A DNA stretch of 64,000 nt, from positions 30,861,804 to 30,925,803 of the forward strand of contig OY804579.1 of assembly GCA_963680875.1 (NCBI GenBank), written 5' to 3'. This stretch comes from Bathymodiolus brooksi. Lineage: Eukaryota > Mollusca > Bivalvia > Mytilida > Modiolidae. The position numbers were made by a program, and so were the translations under genes. Shown here in pieces: positions 41,576 through 55,739 of the stretch (position 1 is its first letter; each line of letters begins with the position of its first letter). The notes below the pieces were generated by a model. It had not been told where the DNA came from and did not search any database. It saw only the letters and a program-made list of their open reading frames with translations.

Positions 41576-44215
41576 TCACGGCTATGACAATTATAAATGT
41601 GATAAAGTACTTGTTGTAACTACCAACTATCACGGCTATGACAACAATATATGTGATAAAGCAGTTATTATAACTACCAACTATCACGGCTATGACAACT
41701 ATAAATGTGATAAAGAACTGATTGTAACTACCAACTATCACGGCTATGACAACTATTGATGTGATCAAGTACTGATTGTAATTACCAACTATCACGGCTA
41801 TGACAACTATAGATGTGATAAAATAGTGATTGTAACTACCAACTATCACGGCTATGACATCTATAGATGTGATAAAGTACTTATTATAACTACCAACTAT
41901 CACGGCTATGACAACTATAAATGTAATAAAGTACTGGTTGTAACTTCCAACTATCACGGCTATGACAACTATAGATGTGATAAAGTAGTAATAGTAACTA
42001 CCAACTGTCACGGCTATGACAACTATAGATGTAATAAAATACTGATTGTAACTACCAACTATCACGGCTATGACAACTATAGGTGTGATAAAGTAGTCAT
42101 TGTAACTACCAACTATCACGGCTACTACAATAGATGTGATAAAGTAGTGATTGTAACTACCAACTATCACGGCTGTGACAACTATAGATGTGATAAAGAA
42201 GTGATTGTAACTATCAACTATCACGGCTACAACTATAGATGTGATAAAGTATTGATTGTAAATACCAACTATCACGGCTATGACAACTATAGATGTGATA
42301 AAGTACTGATTGTAGCTACCAACTATCACGGCTATGACAACTATAGATGTGATAAAGTAATGATTGTAACTTCCATCTATCACGGCTATGACAACTATAG
42401 ATGTGATAAAGTAGTAATAGTAACTACCAACTGTCACGGCTATGACAACTATAGATGTAATAAAATACTGATTGTAACTACCAACTATCACGGCTATGAC
42501 AACTATAGGTGTGATAAAGTAGTGATTGTAACTACCAACTATCACGGCTACTACTATAGATGTGATAAAGTAGTGATTGTAACTACCAACTATCACGGCT
42601 ATGACAACTATAGATGTGATAAAGAAGTGATTGTAACTACCAACTATCACGGCTACAACTATAGATGTGATAAAGAAGTGATTGTAACTACCAACTATCA
42701 CGACTATGTCAACTATAGATTTGATAAAGTACTGTTTGTAACTACCAACTGTCACGGCTACAACTATTGATGTGATAAAGTACTGATTGTAACTACCAAC
42801 TAGCACGGCTACTACAACAATAGATGTGATAAAGTACTGATTGTAACTAACAACTATCACGGCTATGACAACAATAGATGTGATAAAGTACTGATTGAAA
42901 CTACCAACTTTCACGGCTATGATAACTGTAGATGTGATAAAGTAGTGTACCAACTATCACGGCTATGACAACTATAGATGTGATAAAGTAGTGATTGTAT
43001 CTACCAACTGTCACGGCTATGACAACTATAAATGAGATAATGTACTGATTGTAACTACCAACTATCACGGCTACGAAAACTGTAGATGTGATAACATACT
43101 GATTGTAACTACCAACTATCACGCTATGACAATTATAAATGTGATAAAGTACTGGTTGTAACTACCAACTATCACAGCTATGACATCTATAGATGTGATC
43201 AAGTACTGATTGTAACTACCAACTATCACGGGTATGACAACTATAGATGTGATAAAGTACTGATGGTAACTACCAACTATCACGGCTATGACAACAATAG
43301 ATGTGATAAAGTACTGATTGTAACTACCAACTATCACGGCTATGATAACTATAGATTTGATAAAGTACTGATTGTAAATACCAACTATCACGGCTATGAC
43401 AACTATAGATGTGCTAAAGTACTGATTGTAACTACCAACTATCACGGCTATGATAACTATAGATTTGATAAAGTACTGATTGTAAATACCAACTATCACG
43501 GCTATGACAACTATAGATGTGCTAAAGTACTGATTGTAACTACCAACTATCACGCTATGACAATTATAGATGTGATAAAGTACTGATTGTAACTACCAAC
43601 TATCACGGCTATGACAACTATAGGTGTGATAAAGTAGTGATTGTAACTACCAACTATCACGGCTACTACTATAGATGTGATAAAGTAGTGATTGTAACTA
43701 CCAACTATCACGGCTATGACAACTATAGATGTGATAAAGTACTGATTGTAACTACCAACTGTCACGGCTACGACAACTGTAGATGTGATAAAATACTGAT
43801 TGTAACTGCCAACTATCACGGCTATGACAATTATAAATGTGATAATGTACTGATTGTAACTACCAACTATCAGGGTTACGACAACTGTAGATGTGATAAA
43901 ATACTGATTGTAACTACCAACTATCACGGCTATGACAATTATAAATGTGATAAAGTACTGATTATAACTACCAACTATCACGGCTATGAAAACTCTAGAT
44001 GTGATAAAGTACTGATTGTAACTACCAACTATCACGGCTACGACAACTGTAGATGGAATAAAGTACTGATTGTAACTACCAACTATCACGGCTACGACAA
44101 CCATTGATGTGATAAAGTACTGATTGTAACTACCAACTATCACGGCTACGACAACTATTGATGTGATAAAGTAATGATTGTAACTACTAACTATCACGGC
44201 TATAACAATTATTGA
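41576..44215. repeat. 2.7-kb higher-order repeat, copy 2
   Basis: Second copy, with several monomer-level edits: a 3-bp longer monomer near 42,700 (GACTATGTCAAC), one G lost at about 43,131, several monomers dropped near 43,190, and a 108-bp dimer duplicated at 43,341-43,556. It ends at the GGCTATAACAATTATTG monomer, after which the zone D family begins. Confidence 0.8.
43341..43556. repeat. 108-bp dimer duplicated in tandem
   Basis: Two adjacent monomers, one with TATAGATTTGATAAAG plus GTAAATACC and one with GTGCTAAAGTAC, are repeated with an offset of 108 bp (43,341 to 43,449). Copy 1 of the 2.7-kb repeat has this dimer once, at about 40,786-40,870, so the doubling followed the 2.7-kb event. 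Confidence 0.85.
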
Positions 44216-45140
44216 TGTGATAAAGTACTGATTGTAACTACCAACTAGCACGGCTATGACAACAATAGATGTGATAAAGTACTAGTTGTAACTACAAACT
44301 ATGACGCTATGGCAACTATAAATGTGAAAAAATAGTGATTGTAACTACCAACTGTCACGGCTATGACAACTATAGATGTGATAAAGTAGTGATTATAACT
44401 AGGAACTATCACGGCAATAACAACTATAGATGTGATAAAGTAGTGATTGTAACTACGAACTATCACGGCTATGACAAATATAGATGTGATAAAGTACTGA
44501 TTGTAACTACCAACTATCACGGCTATGACAACTGTAGATGTGATAAAGTAGTGATTGTAGCTACCAACTGTCACGGCTTTGACAACAATAGATGTGATAA
44601 AGCAGTGATTGTAACTACCAACTGTCACGGCTAGGACAATCATAGATGTGATAAAGAACTGATTGTAACTACCAACTATCACGGGTATGACAACTATAGA
44701 TGTGATAAAGTACTGATTGTAACTACCAACTATCACGGCTATGACAACAATAGATGTGATAAAGTACTGATTGTAACTACCAACTATCACGGCTAAGACA
44801 ACTATAGATGTCATAAAGTAGTGATTGTAACTACCAACTGTCACGGCTATGACAACTATCGATATGATAAAATACTGATTGTAACTACCAACTATCACGG
44901 CTATGACAACTATAGGTGTGATAAAGTAGTGATTGTAACTACCAACTATCACGGCTACAACTATAGAAGTGATAAAGTAGTGATTGTAACTACCAACTAT
45001 CATAGCTATGACAACTATAGATGTGATAAAGAAGTTATTGTAACTACCAACTATCACGGCTATGACAACTGTAGATGTGATAAAGTACTGATTGTAACTA
45101 CCAACTATTACGGCTACAACTATTGATGTGATAAAGTACT

Positions 45141-47338
45141 GATTGTACCTACCAATTATTACGGCTACTACAACTATAGATGTGATAAAGTACTGATTGT
45201 AACTACCAACTATCGCGGCTATGACAACTATAGATGTGATAAAGTACTGATTGTAACTACCAACTATCACGGCTATGACAACTATAGATGTGATAAAGTA
45301 CTGATTGTAACTACCAACTGTCACGGCTATGACAACTATAGATGTGATAAAATACTGATTGTAACTACCAACTATCACGGCTATGACAACTATAGGTGTG
45401 ATAAAGTAGTGATTGTAACTACCAACTATCACGGCTACAACTATAGAAGTGATAAAGTAGTGATTTTAACTACCAACTATCACGGCTATGACAACTATAG
45501 ATGTCATAAAGTACTGATTGTAACTACCAACTGTCACGGCTATGACAACTATTGATGTGATAAAATACTGATTGTAACTACCAACTATCACGGCTATGAC
45601 AACTATAGGTGTGATAAAGTAGTTATTGTAACTACCAACTATCACGGCTACAACTATAGAAGTGATAAAGTAGTGATTGTAACTACCAACTATCATAGCT
45701 ATGACAACTATAGATGTGATAAAGAAGTGATTGTAACTACCAACTATCACGGCTATGACAACTGTAAATGTGATAAAGTACTGATTGTAACTACCAACTA
45801 TTACGGCTACAACTATTGATGTGATAAAGTACTGATTGTACCTACCAATTATTACGGCTACTACAACTATGGATGTGATAAAGTACTGATTGTAACTACC
45901 AACTATCACGGCTATGACAACTATAGATGTGATAAAGTACTGATTGTAACTACCAACTATCACGGCTATGACAACTATAGATGTGATAAAGTACTGATTG
46001 TAACTACCAACTGTCACGGCTATGACAACTATAGATGTGATAAAATACTGATTGTAACTACCAACTATCACGGCTATGACAACTATTGATGTGATAAAGT
46101 AATGATTGTAACTACTAACTATCACGGCTATAACAATTATTGATGTGATAAAGTACTGATTGTAACTACCAACTAGCACGGCTATGACAACAATAGATGT
46201 GATAAAGTACTGGTTGTAACTACCAACTATGATGCTATGACAACTATAAATGTGAAAAAATAGTGATTGTAACAACCAACTGTCACGACTATGACAACTA
46301 TAGATGTGATAAAGTAGTGATTATAACTAGGAACTATCACGGCAATGACAACTATAGATGTGATAAAGTAGTGATTGTAACTACGAACTATCACGGCTAT
46401 GACAACTATAGATGTGATAAAGTACTGATTGTAACTACCAACTATCACGGCTATGACAACTGTAGATGTGATAAAGTTGTGATTGTAACTACGAACTATC
46501 ACGGCTATGACATCTATATATGTGATAAAGTACTTATTATAACTGCCAACTATCACGGCTATGACAACTATAAATGTGAAAAAATAGTGATTGTAACTAC
46601 CAACTGTCACGGCTATGACAACAATAGATGTGATAAAGTTGTGATTGTAAATAGGAACTATCACGGCTATGACAACTATAGATGTGATAAAGTAGTGATT
46701 GTAACTACGAACTATCACGGCTATGACAACTATAGATGTGATAAAGTACTGATTGTAACTACCAACTATCACGGCTATGACAACTGTAGATGTGATAAAG
46801 TAGTGATTGTAGCTACCAACTGTCACGGCTTTGACAACAATAGATGTGATAAAGCAGTGATTGTAACTACCAACTGTCACGGCTAGGACAATCATAGATG
46901 TGATAAAGAACTGATTGTAACTACCAACTATCACGGGTATGACAACTATAGATGTGATAAAGTACTGATGGTAACTACCAACTATCACGGCTAAGACAAC
47001 TATAGATGTGATAAAGTAGTGATTGTAACTACCATCTGTCACGGCTATCACAACTATAGATGTGATAAAATACTGATTGTAACTACCAACTATCACGGCT
47101 ATGACAACTATAGGTGTGATAAAGTAGTGATTGTAACTACTAACTAACACGGCTACAACTATAGAAGTGATAAAGTATTGATTGTAACTACCAACTATCA
47201 TAGCTATGACAACTATAGATGTGATAAAGAAGTGATTGTAACTACCAACTATCACGGCTATGACAACTGTAGATGTGATAAAGTACTGATTGTAACTACC
47301 AACTATTACGGCTACAACTATTGATGTGATAAAGTACT
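45141..47338. repeat. 2,198-bp higher-order repeat, copy 1
   Basis: Measured from the GATTGTACCTACC marker: 693 bp to the next marker plus 1,505 bp to the one after. The identical 693 + 1,505 pattern follows in the next copy. It contains the ACTATGATGCTATG 53-bp monomer near 46,230 and the TGTCACGGCTAGGAC stop monomer near 46,880. Confidence 0.85.
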
Positions 47339-50300
47339 GATTGTACCTACCAATTATTACGGCTACTACAACTATAGATGTGATAAAGTACTGATTGTAA
47401 CTACCAACTATCACGGCTATGACAACAATAGATGTGATAAAGTACTGATTGTAACTACCAACTATCACGGCTATGACAACTATAGATGTGATAAAGTACT
47501 GATTGTAACTACCAACTGTCACGGCTATGACAGCTATAGATGTGATAAAATACTGATTGTAACTACCAACTATCACGGCTATGACAACTATAGGTGTGAT
47601 AAAGTAGTGATTGTAACTACCAACTATCACGGCTACAACTATAGAAGTGATAAAGTAGTGATTTTAACTACCAACTATCACGGCTATGCCAACTATAGAT
47701 GTCATAAAGTACTGATTGTAACTACCAACTGTCACGGCTATGACAACTATTGATGTGATAAAATACTGATTGTAACTACCAACTATCACGGCTATGACAA
47801 CTATAGGTGTGATAAAGTAGTTATTGTAACTACCAACTATCACGGCTACAACTATAGAAGTGATAAAGTAGTGATTGTAACTACCAACTATCATAGCTAT
47901 GACAACTATAGATGTGATAAAGAAGTGATTGTAACTACCAACTATCACGGCTATGACAACTGTAGATGTGATAAAGTACTGATTGTAACTACCAACTATT
48001 ACGGCTACAACTATTGATGTGATAAAGTACTGATTGTACCTACCAATTATTACGGCTACTACAACTATAGATGTGATAAAGTACTGATTGTAACTACCAA
48101 CTATCACGGCTATGAAAACAATAGATGTGATAAAGTACTGATTGTAACTACCAACTATCACGGCTATGACAACTATAGATGTGATAAAGTACTGATTGTA
48201 ACTACCAACTGTCACGGCTATGACAACTATAGATGTGATAAAATACTGATTGTAACTACCAACTATCACGGCTATGACAACTATTGATGTGATAAAGTAA
48301 TGATTGTAACTACTAACTATCACGGCTATAACAATTATTGATGTGATAAAGTACTGATTGTAACTACCAACTAGCACGGCTATGACAACAATAGATGTGA
48401 TAAAGTACTGGTTGTAACTACCAACTATGACGCTATGACAACTATAAATGTGAAAAAATAGTGATTGTAACTACCAACTGTCACGGCTATGACAACTATA
48501 GATGTGATAAAGTAGTGATTATAACTAGGAACTATCACGGCAATGACAACTATAGATGTGATAAAGTAGTGATTGTAACTACGAACTATCACGGCTATGA
48601 CAACTATAGATGTGATAAAGTACTGATTGTAGCTACCAACTATCACGGCTATGACAACTGTAGATGTGATAAAGTTGTGATTGTAACTACGAATTATCAC
48701 GGCTATGACATCTATATATGTGATAAAGTACTTATTATAACTGCCAACTATCACGGCTATGACAACTATAAATGTGAAAAAATAGTGATTGTAACAACCA
48801 ACTGTCACGGCTATGACAACAATAGATGTGATAAAGTTGTGATTGTAACTAGGAACTATCACGGCTATGACAACTATAGATGTGATAAAGTAGTGATTGT
48901 AACTACGAACTATCACGGCTATGACAACTGTAGATGTGATAAAGTAGTTATTTTAGCTACCAACTGTCACGGCTTTGACAACAATAGATGTGATAAAGCA
49001 GTGATTGTAACTACCAACTGTCACGGCTAGGACAATCATAGATGTGATAAAGAACTGATTGTAACTACCAACTATCACGGGTATGACAACTATAGATGTG
49101 ATAAAGTACTGATTGTAACTACCAACTATCACGGCTATGACAACAATAGATGTGATAAAGTACTGATTGTAACTTCCAACTATCACGGCTAAGACAACTA
49201 TAGATGTGATAAAGTAGTGATTGTAACTACCAACTGTCACGGCTATGACAACTATAGATGTGATAAAATACTGATTGTAACTACCAACTATCACGGCTAT
49301 GACAACTATAGGTGTGATAAATTAGTGATTGTAACTACTAACTATCACGGCTACAACTATAGATGTGATAAAGTAGTGATTGTAACTACCAACTATCATA
49401 GCTATGACAACTATAGATGTGATAAAGAAGTGATTGTAACTACCAACTATCACGGCTATGACAACTGTAGATGTGATAAAGTACTGATTGTAACTACCAA
49501 CTATTACGGCTACAACTATTGATGTGATAAAGTACTGATTGTACCTACCAATTATTACGGCTACTACAACTATAGATGTGATAAAGTACTGATTGTAACT
49601 ACCAACTATCACGGCTATGACAACTATAGATGTGATAAAGTACTGATTGTAACTACCAACTATCACGGCTATGACAACTATAGATGTGATAAAGTACTGA
49701 TTGTAACTACCAACTGTCACGGCTATGACAACTATAGATGTGATAAAATACTGATTGTAACTACCAACTATCACGGCTATGACAACTATAGGTGTGATAA
49801 AGTAGTGATTGTAACTACCAACTATCACGGCTACAACTATAGAAGTGATAAAGTAGTGATTTTAACTACCAACTATCACGGCTATGACAACTATAGATGT
49901 CATAGAGTACTGATTGTAACTACCAACTGTCACGGCTATGACAACTATTGATGTGATAAAATACTGATTGTAACTACCAACTATCACGGCTATGACAACT
50001 ATAGGTGTGATAAAGTAGTAATTGTAACTACCAACTATCACGGCTACAACTATAGAAGTGATAAAGTAGTGATTGTAACTACCAACTATCATAGCTATGA
50101 CAACTATAGATGTGATAAAGAAGTGATTGTAACTACCAACTATCACGGCTATGACAACTGTAGATGTGATAAAGTACTGATTGTAACTACCAACTATTAC
50201 GGCTACAACTATTGATGTGATAAAGTACTGATTGTACCTACCAATTATTACGGCTACTACAACTATAGATGTGATAAAGTACTGATTGTAACTACCAACT

Positions 50301-50630
50301 ATCACGGCTATGACAACTATAGATGTGATAAAGTACTGATTGTAACTACCAACTATCACGGCTAAGACAACTATAGATGTGATAAAGTAGTGATTGTAAC
50401 TACCAACTGTCACGGCTATGACAACTATAGATGTGATAAAATACTGATTGTAACTACCAACTATCACGGCTATGACAACTATAGATGTGATAAAGTACTG
50501 ATTGTAACTACCAACTAACACGGCTATGACAACTATAGATGTGATAAAGTACTGATTGTAACTACCAACTGTCACGGCTATGACAACTATAGATGTGATA
50601 AAATACTGATTGTAACTACCAACTATCACG
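46750..50630. repeat. Segment recurring at an offset of 4,927 bp, copy 1
   Basis: 47,664 aligns with 52,591 and 49,322 with 54,249 (offset 4,927); 46,886 aligns with 51,759 (offset 4,873) because copy 2 has one extra monomer near 51,870. Rare shared variants include GTTATTTTAGCTACC at about 48,947 and 53,874, and GGCTAAGAC at about 49,190 and 54,117. Confidence 0.85.
47339..49536. repeat. 2,198-bp higher-order repeat, copy 2
   Basis: Same internal spacing as copy 1. The 53-bp ACTATGACGCTATG monomer at 48,428 is 2,198 bp from its counterpart at 46,230. This copy also belongs to the larger segment that recurs at an offset of 4,927 bp. Confidence 0.85.
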
Positions 50631-51622
50631 GCTATGACAACTATAGGTGTGATAAAGTAGTGATTGTAACTACCAACTATCACGGCTACAACTATAGAAG
50701 TGATAAAGTAGTGATTTTAACTACCAACTATCACGGCTATGACAACTATAGATGTCATAAAGTACTGATTGTAACTACCAACTGTCACGGCTATGACAAC
50801 TATTGATGTGATAAAATACTGATTGTAACTACCAACTATCACGGCTATGACAACTATAGATGTGATAAAGTACTGATTGTAACTACCAACTATCACGCTA
50901 AAACAACTATAGATGTGATAAAGTAGTGATTGTAACTACCAACTGTCACGGCTATGACAACTATAGATGTGATAAAATACTGATTGTAACTACCAACTAT
51001 CACGGCTATGACAACTATAGGTGTGATAAAGTAGTGATTGTAACTACCAACTATCACGGCTACAACTATAGAAGTGATAAAGTAGTGATTGTAACTACCA
51101 ACTATCATAGCTATGACAACTATAGATGTGATAAAGAAGTGATTGTAACTACCAACTATCACTGCTATGACAACTGTAGATGTGATAAAGTACTGATTGT
51201 AACTACCAACTATTACGGCTACAACTATTGATGTGATAAAGTACTGATTGTACCTACCAATTATTACGGCTACTACAACTATAGATGTGATAAAGTACTG
51301 ATTGTAACTACCAACTGTCACGGCTATGACAACTATAGATGTGATAAAATACTGATTGTAACTACCAACTATCACGGCTAAGACAACTATGGATGTGATA
51401 AAGTAGTGATTGTAACTACCAACTGTCACGGCTATGACAACTATAGATGTGATAAAGTACTGATTGTAACTACCAACTATCACGGCTATGACAACTATAG
51501 ATGTGATAAAGTACTGATTGTAACTACCAACTATCACGGCTATGACAACTATAGATGTGATAAAGTACTGATTGTAACTACCAACTGTCACGGCTATGAC
51601 AACTATAGATGTGATAAAATAC

Positions 51623-54600
51623 TGATTGTAACTACCAACTATCACGGCTATGACAACTGTAGATGTGATAAAGTAGTGATTGTAGCTACCAACTGTCACG
51701 GCTTTGACAACAATAGATGTGATAAAGCAGTGATTGTAACTACCAACTGTCACGGCTAGGACAATCATAGATGTGATAAAGAACTGATTGTAACTACCAA
51801 CTATCACGGGTATGACAACTATAGATGTGATAAAGTACTGATGGTAACTACCAACTATCACGGCTATGACAATAATAGATGTGATAAAGTACTGATTGTA
51901 ACTACCAACTATCACGGCTAAGACAACTATAGATGTGATAAAGTAGTGATTGTAACTACCAACTGTCACGGCTATCACAACTATAGATGTGATAAAATAC
52001 TGATTGTAACTACCAACTATCACGGCTATGACAACTATAGGTGTGATAAAGTAGTGATTGTAACTACTAACTAACACGGCTACAACTATAGAAGTGATAA
52101 AGTAGTGATTGTAACTACCAACTATCATAGCTATGACAACTATAGATGTGATAAAGAAGTGATTGTAACTACCAACTATCACGGCTATGACAACTGTAGA
52201 TGTGATAAAGTACTGATTGTAACTACCAACTATTACGGCTACAACTATTGATGTGATAAAGTACTGATTGTACCTACCAATTATTACGGCTACTACAACT
52301 ATAGATGTGATAAAGTACTGATTGTGACTACCAACTATCACGGCTATGACAACAATAGATGTGATAAAGTACTGATTGTAACTACCAACTATCACGGCTA
52401 TGACAACTATAGATGTGATAAAGTACTGATTGTAACTACCAACTGTCACGGATATGACAACTATAGATGTGATAAAATACTGATTGTAACTACCAACTAT
52501 CACGGCTATGACAACTATAGGTGTGATAAAGTAGTGATTGTAACTACCAACTATCACGGCTACAACTATAGAAGTGATAAAGTAGTGATTTTAACTACCA
52601 ACTATCACGGCTATGCCAACTATAGATGTCATAAAGTACTGATTGTAACTACCAACTGTCACGGCTATGACAACTATTGATGTGATAAAATACTGATTGT
52701 AACTACCAACTATCACGGCTATGACAACTATAGGTGTGATAAAGTAGTTATTGTAACTACCAACTATCACGGCTACAACTATAGAAGTGATAAAGTAGTG
52801 ATTGTAACTACCAACTATCATAGCTATGACAACTATAGATGTGATAAAGAAGTGATTGTAACTACCAACTATCACGGCTATGACAACTGTAGATGTGATA
52901 AAGTACTGATTGTAACTACCAACTATTACGGCTACAACTATTGATGTGATAAAGTACTGATTGTACCTACCAATTATTACGGCTACTACAACTATAGATG
53001 TGATAAAGTACTGATTGTAACTACCAACTATCACGGCTATGAAAACTATAGATGTGATAAAGTACTGATTGTAACTACCAACTATCACGGCTATGACAAC
53101 TATAGATGTGATAAAGTACTGATTGTAACTACCAACTGTCACGGCTATGACAACTATAGATGTGATAAAATACTGATTGTAACTACCAACTATCACGGCT
53201 ATGACAACTATTGATGTGATAAAGTAATGATTGTAACTACCAACTATCACGGCTATAACAATTATTGATGTGATAAAGTACTGATTGTAACTACCAACTA
53301 GCACGGCTATGACAACAATAGATGTGATAAAGTACTGGTTGTAACTACCAACTATGACGCTATGACAACTATAAATGTGAAAAAATAGTGATTGTTACTA
53401 CCAACTGTCACGGCTATGACAACTATAGATGTGATAAAGTAGTGATTATAACTAGGAACTATCACGGCAATGACAACTATAGATGTGATAAAGTAGTGAT
53501 TGTAACTACGAACTATCACGGCTATGACAACTATAGATGTGATAAAGTACTGATTGTAGCTACCAACTATCACGGCTATGACAACTGTAGATGTGATAAA
53601 GTTGTGATTGTAACTACGAATTATCACGGCTATGACATCTATATATGTGATAAAGTACTTATTATAACTGCCAACTATCACGGCTATGACAACTATAAAT
53701 GTGAAAAAATAGTGATTGTAACAACCAACTGTCACGGCTATGACAACAATAGATGTGATAAAGTTGTGATTGTAACTAGGAACTATCACGGCTATGACAA
53801 CTATAGATGTGATAAAGTAGTGATTGTAACTACGAACTATCACGGCTATGACAACTGTAGATGTGATAAAGTAGTTATTTTAGCTACCAACTGTCACGGC
53901 TTTGACAACAATAGATGTGATAAAGCAGTGATTGTAACTACCAACTGTCACGGCTAGGACAATCATAGATGTGATAAAGAACTGATTGTAACTACCAACT
54001 ATCACGGGTATGACAACTATAGATGTGATAAAGTACTGATTGTAACTACCAACTATCACGGCTATGACAACAATAGATGTGATAAAGTACTGATTGTAAC
54101 TACCAACTATCACGGCTAAGACAACTATAGATGTGATAAAGTAGTGATTGTAACTACCAACTGTCACGGCTATGACAACTATAGATGTGAAAAAATACTG
54201 ATTGTAACTACCAACTATCACGGCTATGACAACTATAGGTGTGATAAATTAGTGATTGTAACTACCAACTATCACGGCTACAACTATAGATGTGATAAAG
54301 TAGTGATTGTAACTACCAACTATCATAGCTATGACAACTATAGATGTGATAAAGAAGTGATTGTAACTACCAACTATCACGGCTATGACAACTGTAGATG
54401 TGATAAAGTACTGATTGTAACTACCAACTATTACGGCTACAACTATTGATGTGATAAAGTACTGATTGTACCTACCAATTATTACGGCTACTACAACTAT
54501 AGATGTGATAAAGTACTGATTGTAACTACCAACTATCACGGCTATGACAACTATTGATGTGATAAAGTACTGATTGTAACTACCAACTATCACGGCTATG

Positions 54601-55557
54601 ACAACTATAGATGTGATAAAGTACTGATTGTAACTACCAACTGTCACGGCTATGACAACTATAGATGTGATAAAATACTGATTGTAACTACCAACTATCA
54701 CGGCTATGACAACTATAGGTGTGATAAAGTAGTGATTGTAACTACCAACTATCACGGCTACAACTATAGAAGTGATAAAGTAGTGATTTTAACTACCAAC
54801 TATCACGCTATGACAACTATAGATGTCATAAAGTACTGATTGTAACTACCAACTGTCACGGCTATGACAACTATTGATGTGATAAAATACTGATTGTAAC
54901 TACCAACTATCACGGCTATGACAACTATAGGTGTGATAAAGTAGTAATTGTAACTACCAACTATCACGGCTACAACTATAGAAGTGATAAAGTAGTGATT
55001 GTAACTACCAACTATCATAGCTATGACAACTATAGATGTGATAAAGAAGTGATTGTAACTACCAACTATCACGGCTATGACAACTGTAGATGTGATAAAG
55101 TACTGATTGTAACTACCAACTATTACGGCTACAACTATTGATGTGATAAAGTACTGATTGTACCTACCAATTATTACGGCTACTACAACTATAGATGTGA
55201 TAAAGTACTGATTGTAACTACCAACTATCACGGCTATGACAACTATAGATGTGATAAAGTACTGATTGTATCTACCAACTATCACGGCTAAGACAACTAT
55301 AGATGTGATAAAGTAGTGATTGTAACTACCAACTGTCACGGCTATGACAACTATAGATGTGATAAAATACTGATTGTAACTACCAACTATCACGGCTATG
55401 ACAACTATAGATGTGATAAAGTACTGATTGTAACTACCAACTAACACGGCTATGACAACTATAGATGTGATAAAGTACTGATTGTAACTACCAACTGTCA
55501 CGGCTATGACAACTATAGATGTGATAAAATACTGATTGTAACTACCAACTATCACGG
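51623..55557. repeat. Segment recurring at an offset of 4,927 bp, copy 2
   Basis: Second copy. It lost one G in a CACGCTATG monomer at about 54,806, which reduces the offset to 4,926 afterwards (50,230 to 55,156). Similarity fades near 55,560, where this copy reads GGCTAAGAC and copy 1 reads GGCTATGAC. Confidence 0.83.
52266..54463. repeat. 2,198-bp higher-order repeat, copy 3
   Basis: Third 693 + 1,505 unit, separated from copy 2 by 2.7 kb of 693/1,016/1,020-bp spacing. It aligns with 47,339-49,536 at an offset of 4,927 bp. Confidence 0.85.
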
Positions 55558-55739
55558 CTAAGACAACTATAGATGTGATAAAGTAGTGATTGTAACTACC
55601 AACTGTCACGGCTATGACAACTATAGATGTGATAAAGAACTGATTGTAACTACCAACTATCACGGGTATGACAACTATAGATGTGATAAAGTACTGATTG
55701 TAACTACCAACTATCACGGCTATGACAACAATAGATGTG

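Noticed and set aside
41826..42770. Plus-strand open frames of CDKVLIVTTNYHGYDNYR repeats (up to 314 codons here) as a cysteine-containing repeat protein
   Set aside because: The frame is broken repeatedly by TGA, TAA and TAG monomers and by 53- and 58-bp monomers across the window. Stops are duplicated as faithfully as open monomers, and the opposite strand is open over the same bases.
40881..42953. 690-codon minus-strand open frame of VIVGSYNQYFITSIVVIA-type repeats as a membrane or repeat protein gene
   Set aside because: It is made wholly of satellite monomers, starts on a GTG supplied by the repeat, ends where a 53-bp monomer shifts frame, and has no unique domain, promoter or terminator. 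The open frame follows from an 18-codon monomer.
50893..52557. 554-codon minus-strand open frame, and similar 390-470-codon frames at 6,790-8,190, 24,618-26,027, 28,853-30,262, 38,324-39,505 and 46,227-47,630
   Set aside because: Same monomer-derived frame. Lengths depend only on where frame-shifting monomers fall, and near-identical frames recur simply because the HORs are duplicated.
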